NCBI RefSeq assembly: GCF_015546995.1
Contig: NZ_JADMUH010000015.1
Location: 1 to 44,272, forward strand
Direction of reading: 5' to 3'
DNA length: 44,272 bases
Origin: Streptococcus infantis
Lineage (GTDB): Bacteria; Bacillota; Bacilli; Lactobacillales; Streptococcaceae
Shown: in pieces, positions 39,605-44,272 of the stretch
Numbering within the stretch: the first letter of the stretch is position 1
Layout: every line of letters begins with the position of its first letter
The notes under the pieces: generated by a model
What the model was told of the DNA's origin: nothing
The model's database searches: none
The model's input: only the letters and a program-made list of their open reading frames with translations
Program-made: the position numbers and the translations under genes

Positions 39605-39662
39605 AAGCTACCTCCTAGAAGTTTTTCTCCTGTTCACAGGTAATACTTCATGAATTTCCTTC

Positions 39663-39671
39663 ATTATACCA
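39663..39671 (-). promoter_or_regulatory. Extended -10 promoter of the ADP-ribosylglycohydrolase gene
   Basis: Minus strand TG-G-TATAAT (39671-39663), 58 bases before the start codon. It allows expression separate from the polymerase cassette. Confidence 0.7.
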
Positions 39672-39704
39672 TGTTTACTAATGTTTCGGTATTTCCTATG
39701 CAAT

Positions 39705-39998
39705 CTACGGGCACTTTTGTTTCAGTCCAAGATAAGCATAAGTCCGAGTTCGTGGACAATCCTTTTCCATCCTCACTCTAAAATAAAACCGATGTTCTCT
39801 GCCATCCTTGGCATTTTCCTTATTCAATACAAAGTAGTTCTTTTGGTTCATAGCCATGGTTCGTAGAATGTCGTCAATCAGAAAAGTCAGGGGTACATTC
39901 ATGGCAGAATATTTTTGGAAATCTTCTTCAAAGCGGATGTAATCATCTGAGAAGTAATCCATCTGCAGTTTGTTTTCATATAACTCTTTTCTAGTCAT
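39705..39998 (-). CDS. DUF5960-type small protein
   Basis: A 97-residue soluble protein, MTRKELYENKLQMDYFSDDY onward, resembling the small streptococcal DUF5960 proteins found beside Y-family polymerase genes; no function known. Visible features are an acidic/aromatic N-terminal half (SDDYIRFEEDFQKY), a hydrophobic helix VPLTFLIDDILRTM, and a basic C-terminal half (REHRFYFRVRMEKDCPRTR) ending CP. The ATG at 39998 overlaps the YolD-like stop (ATGACTAG), so translation is probably coupled; an upstream longer frame lies inside that gene. It is the last gene of the SOS-type cassette. Confidence 0.8.
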   Translation of the reverse strand: MTRKELYENKLQMDYFSDDYIRFEEDFQKYSAMNVPLTFLIDDILRTMAMNQKNYFVLNKENAKDGREHRFYFRVRMEKDCPRTRTYAYLGLKQKCP

Positions 39999-40353
39999 CA
40001 ACTTCCTCCTCCCACAGTTGAATTTCGAGGACATCTACAATCTCTACCAGCCTATATCCCTCATTTGTCCTAATAGATAGAGTTTGAGGTGATAATTCGG
40101 TCACCTCACCGAGGATTGTCATTTTTTGCTTTCTTTCCTTAACAACAAAACATCCCTTTAATTGACCAACATAAAGCTGAGAAAGTAAGAGTAGTTTCTC
40201 AACTGAATTCAAATTCGTTGAAAAATCAACCCGATTTTTTTCTTCACCAAGCGAGCTCGTATGCTCTGATAAAAAGAAGCCCATCCACTTCTGCATCCCT
40301 GGATCCTGATAGTCCCTCGCAGATTGGAAGGGCAAATACGAACGATCAATCAT
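39991..40353 (-). CDS. YolD-like protein, partner of the Y-family polymerase
   Basis: A 120-residue protein resembling the YolD family, which accompanies UvrX/UmuC-type polymerases in Firmicutes and is regarded as functionally similar to UmuD. The conserved N-terminal block is DPGMQKWMGFFLSEHTSSL (about 17-35). The C-terminal half (about 68-115) reads as beta strands: KGCFVVKERKQKMTILGEVT and LSIRTNEGYRLVEIVDVLEI. It overlaps the polymerase stop by four bases (ATGA) and the next gene by eight. The match to YolD is by motif and context rather than overall identity. Confidence 0.78.
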   Translation of the reverse strand: MIDRSYLPFQSARDYQDPGMQKWMGFFLSEHTSSLGEEKNRVDFSTNLNSVEKLLLLSQLYVGQLKGCFVVKERKQKMTILGEVTELSPQTLSIRTNEGYRLVEIVDVLEIQLWEEEVDD

Positions 40354-41765
40354 TTCAAGCCATCTAATCCTCCAGCAGAGTGTCCTCCGATCAGCTTACT
40401 TCTTGCAATACTTCTCGACGCATCCTCTAAGGCAGTCGCCTTCAAGAGAGAAGTAAATCCGAATTGCTCTCGAATAGAATCAATGGCGGTCTGGAGCCTT
40501 TCTTCTTTTTCTACTTTGTCAACATCATCAAAAAGGGAAATCAAACCAAAGGATTCGTCCACAAATCCTGAATAACTGACAGCAACACTCCTGACGGCCC
40601 CAGAAGTGTATTTGCTGTGAAATAATTCCAGGACATGACCGACCAAAATACTGGTGTTATTGGTCGGCTCCACCTTCATCTGGGTATGGATGGAGCGTTT
40701 CTGTTCCTGCTTAGAAAAACCAAGATGGATAGACACTACCGTCGTCTTCTTTCTGGCCCTTCGAAGTCTGATAGCTACTTGTTCAGCCATTTCTCGGAGG
40801 ATAATTTCGATATCTCGCCGCTTGACGTAGTCTCTCGGTAAAATTTGCGAATTGCCCAAACCGTGAGATTTGGCTTCATAGGGTTTATGAACATTACTCT
40901 CATCTATCCCATTGGCATGAAACCACAGGCGCAGTCCAGCTTGACCAAGTTCTTTCTTCAGGATATCAGGATTGCTATTAGCCAATTCCTTAATCGAATG
41001 AATCCCCAAACCATTCAAGCGCTTCTCCATCCGACGCCCAATCCCCCAGAAGTCAGTCATCTCGGAAATACCCCAAACCTTATCTTCCACATCTTGGTAA
41101 GACCAGTTAGCTCGCATGGTTGGTGTTCGCTTGGCTTCATTATCCAAGGCTAGCTTAGCAAGCAGAGGATTGGCATTCGACATGCCGACTGTCGAGTAAA
41201 TCCCGGTCTGCCGCCAGATATCCCTCTGGATACGAGCCGAAAGCATATCTAGCTTATCTTTGCGAGAAATCTGCTGGTCCGGGACAAAATAATTAAGCGA
41301 ACTGGTTAGGTCAATAAAGCCTTCATCAATTGAATAAGGATAAATATCATCTGGACTGCCATAATTCTGGAAAATGCGCTGAATTTCCATGTTGACTGCG
41401 ATATACTTATCCATCCGAGGAGGGACAATGACGGTCACCCGAGCCCAATCCTCGATAAATTTCACATAGGCTGGGTCTGTCCGTAAGCCTTGTTTCTTGG
41501 CATTGTAGTAGGAAAATTTACGCGTCTTAATATCAAAGGGGAGGTCATAGGCACGTCCGACATTTGCTTTCCCAAAAACCTTTTTAAACATAGGCGAGGA
41601 GGCAAGAATAAGCCCAACAGAATTATCCGCCCGGCTCATGACACAAAGGGAGGTTTTGAGGGGATGGAGTCCTCTTTCCACACACTCAACACTGGCATAA
41701 AAGGACTTCATATCGACAAAGGCAATATCACTTTTGGGCTCTCTGGAATAATCAAAGTAGCCCAT
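40350..41765 (-). CDS. UmuC/UvrX-like Y-family DNA polymerase
   Basis: Error-prone translesion polymerase. The 471-residue protein has the palm motif IAFVDMKSFYASVECVERGL with the first catalytic Asp, and YPYSIDEGFIDLTSSLN with the SIDE carboxylates. The helix-hairpin-helix thumb contains TDFWGIGRRMEKRLNGLGIH, and a little-finger domain follows (about 290-420). Longer than DinB (about 350), it belongs to the ImpB/MucB/SamB or UvrX branch often carried on mobile elements and in streptococcal SOS-like cassettes. It starts three bases after the repressor gene and overlaps the YolD-like gene, so all are co-expressed. Confidence 0.95.
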   Translation of the reverse strand: MGYFDYSREPKSDIAFVDMKSFYASVECVERGLHPLKTSLCVMSRADNSVGLILASSPMFKKVFGKANVGRAYDLPFDIKTRKFSYYNAKKQGLRTDPAYVKFIEDWARVTVIVPPRMDKYIAVNMEIQRIFQNYGSPDDIYPYSIDEGFIDLTSSLNYFVPDQQISRKDKLDMLSARIQRDIWRQTGIYSTVGMSNANPLLAKLALDNEAKRTPTMRANWSYQDVEDKVWGISEMTDFWGIGRRMEKRLNGLGIHSIKELANSNPDILKKELGQAGLRLWFHANGIDESNVHKPYEAKSHGLGNSQILPRDYVKRRDIEIILREMAEQVAIRLRRARKKTTVVSIHLGFSKQEQKRSIHTQMKVEPTNNTSILVGHVLELFHSKYTSGAVRSVAVSYSGFVDESFGLISLFDDVDKVEKEERLQTAIDSIREQFGFTSLLKATALEDASRSIARSKLIGGHSAGGLDGLK

Positions 41766-41768
41766 AGA

Positions 41769-42455
41769 CTATCCCTCCATTGGCACAAAGTTACCCACGA
41801 TAATGCCTACAATCCGCGGATCTTCTTCGTAAGAGATGTAAATATCCTTGTATTTAGGATTGATGGAAACCAGACGCAAGCCATCCTCTTCTCGATAGAC
41901 TCGTTTGATATAGGTCTGGTTATTGCAAACCACTGCATAGACAGCACCGTCATAATCAAATCCGGTTTCTCGAATCAAAGCTACTGAACCATTTTGATAT
42001 TTGGGTTCCATGGAATCTCCAGACACCCATGAAGCAAAATCGTGAGCTAGTTCTTCATTGAAATAAACCGTATCGAAGTTTCGATCATCATAAACCGAAG
42101 CACCGATACCAGCCGACATGCGTTCATAGACATGATACTCGTAGAGTTTTTCTGAAATAGCAGTCACCTTCTTGGCTTGTTCTTCTTGAGCCAAGTTGCG
42201 AGCATAGACTATCACCTTTTCTTTTCCTTTATTGGAAAGACTATTATAGAGACGGACAATTTCGATTTGAGTAAAATAGCCTTTTGGTACTTTTAAAATC
42301 TCTTCTAGCTGTTTAACTTTTTCTTCGGAAGGCTCCTTGACTCCACGCTCCCAAGCCGAATAAGCCTGAAAACTAATGCCAAGCTGCTCTGCAATCTCTT
42401 TTTGTGTTAGCTTTAACTCTTTTCTCCTAGCCTTGAGTTTTTCTGGTTGGTACAT
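41769..42455 (-). CDS. HdiR/LexA-like repressor (XRE HTH with S24 peptidase domain)
   Basis: A 228-residue self-cleaving repressor. The N-terminal XRE domain is KLKARRKELKLTQKEIAEQL plus GISFQAYSAWERGVKEPSEE (about 6-45). The C-terminal S24/LexA domain has an Ala-Gly pair in MSAGIGASV (about 113-121) as likely cleavage site, the catalytic serine in WVSGDSMEPKYQNG and the general-base lysine in QTYIKRVYRE. Streptococci mostly lack LexA; HdiR-type proteins paired with a UmuC-like polymerase give a damage-inducible response in Lactococcus and some streptococci. It is the first gene of the cassette and probably represses its own promoter. Confidence 0.93.
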   Translation of the reverse strand: MYQPEKLKARRKELKLTQKEIAEQLGISFQAYSAWERGVKEPSEEKVKQLEEILKVPKGYFTQIEIVRLYNSLSNKGKEKVIVYARNLAQEEQAKKVTAISEKLYEYHVYERMSAGIGASVYDDRNFDTVYFNEELAHDFASWVSGDSMEPKYQNGSVALIRETGFDYDGAVYAVVCNNQTYIKRVYREEDGLRLVSINPKYKDIYISYEEDPRIVGIIVGNFVPMEG

Positions 42456-42486
42456 GTTTTACCTCCTAGCGTTATCTTTCATCCTA

Positions 42487-42524
42487 GGTTGATTCCATTT
42501 TTAAAATTCAACCATTTTGGTTTA
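42487..42524. promoter_or_regulatory. Overlapping inverted half-sites in the cassette leader
   Basis: Three half-sites alternate in orientation: GGTTGA (42487-42492), TCAACC (42508-42513) and GGTTTA (42519-42524). The second and third form AACC-ATTTT-GGTT. They lie just downstream of the -10, a typical repressor location. Confidence 0.5.
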
Positions 42525-42529
42525 GTTTT

Positions 42530-42558
42530 ATTATATAAAAAAAGTAGACGAATGTCTA
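42530..42558 (-). promoter_or_regulatory. Promoter of the SOS-type cassette with palindrome over the -35
   Basis: Minus strand -35 TAGACA (42558-42553), 17-base spacer, -10 TATAAT (42535-42530). The -35 is half of the dyad TAGAC-ATTC-GTCTA (42558-42545), a good candidate operator for the HdiR-like repressor. Confidence 0.7.
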
Positions 42559-42623
42559 GTGGGAAAATCCAACTTTAAACCCTGTTTACTTCATCTTCAT
42601 AAAATGATCATGACTTACAAATA

Positions 42624-42658
42624 AAGAAGAAAACCACCTCAAATTTGATGAGATGGTT
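42624..42658 (-). terminator. Terminator of the DUF6287-type gene
   Basis: Minus strand AACCATCTCA paired with TGAGGTGGTT (one G-U pair), then TTCTTCTTT. It lies directly after the stop codon. Confidence 0.8.
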
Positions 42659-42664
42659 AATCAT

Positions 42665-43237
42665 TTAGTCTACTCTATAAAAGACTTGTTCTGATCTGGT
42701 TGGGGCAGCTTGACCAGCAATCAGCCTATTTTTAGTTAAATCAGTATCTAACCCATCCATAATAAGTCCAGCAGGATAAATACTCATTCCATAGCCTGAG
42801 ATACCATCTCTAATGCTGAATTCAATCGTTCCATGGCTACCCATGCGCACTTTTTCAATATTTCCACTGTTTACTAGTCCATTTTTATCGAATGTAAACT
42901 CTTGCCCAAGGCCATTTCTCCAAGTTCCAACTAGAGTCGAGAAATCTCCATTTAGAATGGCTTGCTCATCTATTTTTTGTGATTTAGCATTCGTTTTCTC
43001 TTCTTGTGTCGAGATTTTTTCCTCAGTAGTCGCAACACTATCTTGAGTAGTCGTTGAACTAGTGGTTGTTGTACTAGTCGCTGTCGTACTAGTAGTAGAA
43101 ACCTGTTCTTTTGTAGTACTTACTGCTTCTGTATCTTGCTTCTTATGATTAAAGAAGAACATAAAACTTATCAGTACTATAGCAATTAAGCAACTTAACA
43201 GAATCAAAATCCAATTGATGCCTTTTCCTATTTTCAT
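42665..43237 (-). CDS. DUF6287-type membrane-anchored protein
   Basis: A 190-residue protein with an N-terminal signal-anchor (about 8-29, INWILILLSCLIAIVLISFM), not a lipoprotein. A long Ser/Thr-rich linker follows (about 37-75), with repeated STT units, probably a flexible and possibly glycosylated stalk. The C-terminal domain (about 92-190) starts AILNGDFSTLVGTWRNGLGQ and contains EFTFDKNGLVNSG and TIEFSIRDGISGYGMSIYPA, resembling the streptococcal DUF6287 domain seen on several surface proteins. Its function is unknown. It is monocistronic, behind an extended -10 promoter. Confidence 0.82.
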   Translation of the reverse strand: MKIGKGINWILILLSCLIAIVLISFMFFFNHKKQDTEAVSTTKEQVSTTSTTATSTTTTSSTTTQDSVATTEEKISTQEEKTNAKSQKIDEQAILNGDFSTLVGTWRNGLGQEFTFDKNGLVNSGNIEKVRMGSHGTIEFSIRDGISGYGMSIYPAGLIMDGLDTDLTKNRLIAGQAAPTRSEQVFYRVD

Positions 43238-43266
43238 TTATAACTCCTTTATATTATTTGTATTTA

Positions 43267-43275
43267 ATTATATCA
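43267..43275 (-). promoter_or_regulatory. Extended -10 promoter of the DUF6287-type gene
   Basis: Minus strand TG-A-TATAAT (43275-43267), 29 bases before the start. TATGATATAATTAAA here is shared with the promoter of the polysaccharide operon. Confidence 0.7.
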
Positions 43276-43355
43276 TACTAAACTGATACTAGGAAGAAAT
43301 TGTATAAGACAAAGACTAGTGGTGAGAATTTTGGGGTGAACTCTCTATTGAGGAT

Positions 43356-43386
43356 TAAAAAAGAACACCCCAAAAAGGTGCTCTTT
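43356..43386 (-). terminator. Hairpin terminator in the decayed right region
   Basis: AAAGAACACC (43360-43369) pairs with GGTGCTCTTT (43377-43386) with one mismatch of G-U type, with T's following on the minus strand. It lies ten bases after the remnant at 43397-43528 and may be the terminator of that lost gene. Confidence 0.7.
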
Positions 43387-43396
43387 GTAAGTATAG

Positions 43397-43528
43397 TCAT
43401 TCTTTCGAAGAACGTTTACTAATTTGAAATGCTTTACGAGCTTTCTTAAGACCTGGTTTGGAAAGTATGGATTTCAGTTGGACTAAAAACAGCGTAATAT
43501 CAAGGATTTTCTGAACAATATCTACTTT
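43397..43528 (-). pseudogene. Orphan C-terminal gene remnant
   Basis: A 43-codon minus-strand frame between stops, ending ...LSKPGLKKARKAFQISKRSSKE, with no ATG, GTG or TTG start. It has the look of a protein C-terminus (basic tail, then a terminator ten bases on), preceded by a hydrophobic segment (ILDITLFLVQL). I do not recognise the parent gene. It is most likely what is left after deletion. Confidence 0.4.
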
Positions 43529-43624
43529 TTAATTTCATAAAATCTGAATCAATATTTTTAAAATAGGGGAATAGTTTAGGTCTCTAAGCATTAAAATAAT
43601 ACACCTAACTTTGGTCACCGTTTT
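43529..43624. other. Short non-coding stretch
   Basis: AT-rich, between the remnant and the TMEM175 fragment. No gene, promoter or repeat was seen. Confidence 0.4.
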
Positions 43625-43972
43625 TTAGTTATTCACTCTTTTTTCGGATAGTGTTTTTAAAGTTATGATGTAAAATGCCGCAATTAAAACACTATACATC
43701 ATAATCGGAGGATAGAGAATTAAGGATAGAATCAATCCCACTCCTTTAATTATTAGGTCAGGTATCAATAACTTCCTATATTGTGCGGTAGCTTCAAGTA
43801 ATTCTTTCTGATCTATATTGGGTTTATCAATTACTTTATGTAAAAACCAGTTTGCTACCGTTGAAACAATAACGATCAGTCCATAAAAGAGCTGTGCCGT
43901 ATGATTCATGAAATGACTACTAACTATTCCAGTAGCATAGGGCATAAATGAAACAAAAAATAAAAGATACAA
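43625..43972 (-). pseudogene. 5'-truncated TMEM175-family (DUF1211) potassium channel gene
   Basis: A 115-residue frame starting at a TTG with four membrane segments: LLFFVSFMPYATGIV, LFYGLIVIVSTVANWFL, LIIKGVGLILSLILYP and YSVLIAAFYIITL. This corresponds to the C-terminal part of bacterial TMEM175 channels (around 200 residues). The N-terminal helices with the RxxxFSD filter motif are missing, and the bases upstream encode part of an XRE regulator in the same frame, separated by TGA-AAG-GAT. No channel should form. An independently translated small membrane protein is possible but unlikely. Confidence 0.75.
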
Positions 43973-43978
43973 ATCCTT

Positions 43979-44113
43979 TCAAATTCCTCCCTTTTCAACT
44001 TGGCTAACTTGACCTGCATTACCTAGGTCGCTTTGCTTTAAATTATACTTTTTTCTTAAACATTTGATACGAGTAGGTATTTCTTGTGAGTAATTTTCAT
44101 CAAAAAATTTCAT
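43979..44113 (-). pseudogene. Truncated XRE-family regulator
   Basis: A 44-residue frame, MKFFDENYSQEIPTRIKCLR onward, with an HTH_XRE core RIKCLRKKYNLKQSDLGNAG and QVSQVEKG, then GI and stop. It has an AGGA ribosome binding site upstream. The recognition helix ends at the stop and no effector domain remains. It is in frame with the TMEM175 fragment that follows, so a deletion probably joined two genes. A tiny HTH protein cannot be excluded. Confidence 0.65.
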
Positions 44114-44158
44114 AGATAAGTCCTATATATAATCATGGTAAAGTAGTAAAAATAGTTG

Positions 44159-44272
44159 TTATCCTAGTTGATTAAAAAAGTCTTTGATTTCCTCATCTTT
44201 TATAAAATAATATATAATTTTCCCCTCTCTTCTAGTATCCAAGATGTTTTGATTGGCTAGTTTACGAAGATG
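44159..44272 (-). CDS. ArsR-type HTH regulator, C-terminal end (partial, runs off the window)
   Basis: The last 37 residues of a minus-strand frame entering from the right edge: HLRKLANQNILDTRREGKII, then YYFIKDEEIKDFFNQLG and stop. HLxxL-x4-ILDTRREGKxIYY is the recognition helix and wing of ArsR/SmtB winged-helix repressors. The rest lies beyond position 44272, so ligand-binding residues cannot be judged. Confidence 0.75.
   Translation of the reverse strand, partial: HLRKLANQNILDTRREGKIIYYFIKDEEIKDFFNQLG

Noticed and set aside
43973..43981. Programmed readthrough or selenocysteine at the TGA between XRE and TMEM175 fragments
   Set aside because: The joined product would lack the XRE effector region and the TMEM175 filter helix, and no SECIS-like structure was seen; gene decay is simpler.

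Overview
The window looks like chromosome from a mitis-group Streptococcus (S. mitis / S. oralis / S. pneumoniae relatives). Pneumococcal-type gene content and order support this: rpmG-secE-nusG; the division run ftsA-ftsZ-ylmE-sepF-ylmG-ylmH-divIVA followed by T-box-ileS; a wzg-wzh-wzd-wze capsule regulatory block; dexB beside a UPF0371 gene; and AliA-like oligopeptide lipoproteins. DNA is AT-rich with strong TATAAT and extended -10 promoters. Species cannot be fixed from the sequence alone. Nearly everything is on the minus strand; only the UPF0371 gene and an Mga-type regulator are on the plus strand.

Region 1 (1-5570): tRNA-Glu, nusG, secE, rpmG, gpmA, a small DUF4064-type membrane protein and ileS with an isoleucine T-box leader. 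Region 2 (5581-11700): the division cluster, transcribed ftsA to divIVA with very short gaps and no internal terminator seen. It contains an extra 84-residue DivIVA-domain gene between ylmH and divIVA, whose start region repeats that of divIVA. Region 3 (11951-26723): a Wzx/Wzy-dependent surface polysaccharide operon behind one extended -10 promoter. The order is wzg, wzh, wzd, wze, a WchA-type initiating transferase, licD-like, a WecG/TagA-type transferase, a GT4, mnaA, a GT2, wzx, wzy, glf and a galactofuranosyltransferase-like gene, ending at a hairpin terminator. It predicts a repeat unit started on undecaprenyl phosphate, probably containing ManNAc and galactofuranose and possibly decorated through a phosphodiester by the LicD-family protein. 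Region 4 (26846-36049): two tandem AliA-like peptide-binding lipoproteins (the upstream one with a CodY-like box), dexB with a cre-like site over its -35, UPF0371 and the Mga-type regulator. The order dexB, two AliA-like genes, wzg resembles the dexB end of the pneumococcal capsule locus, but here the locus runs into ftsA instead of aliA.

Region 5 (36090-39668): an unknown membrane-anchored protein, glmS with two TTGGTATAG repeats around its promoter, and an ADP-ribosylglycohydrolase. Region 6 (39705-42560): a streptococcal SOS-type cassette, a LexA/HdiR-like repressor followed by a UmuC/UvrX-like Y-family polymerase, a YolD-like protein and a DUF5960-type protein, tightly coupled, with candidate operators at the promoter. 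Region 7 (42623-44272): a DUF6287-type membrane-anchored protein, then a decayed stretch holding an orphan C-terminal remnant, a 5'-truncated TMEM175-family channel gene, a truncated XRE regulator in the same frame, and the tail of an ArsR-type regulator cut by the window edge.

No CRISPR array, complete IS element, rRNA or prophage was seen. The points most worth following are the mini-DivIVA duplicate, the capsule locus composition and position, the SOS cassette operators, the paired sites at glmS and the degraded right end.
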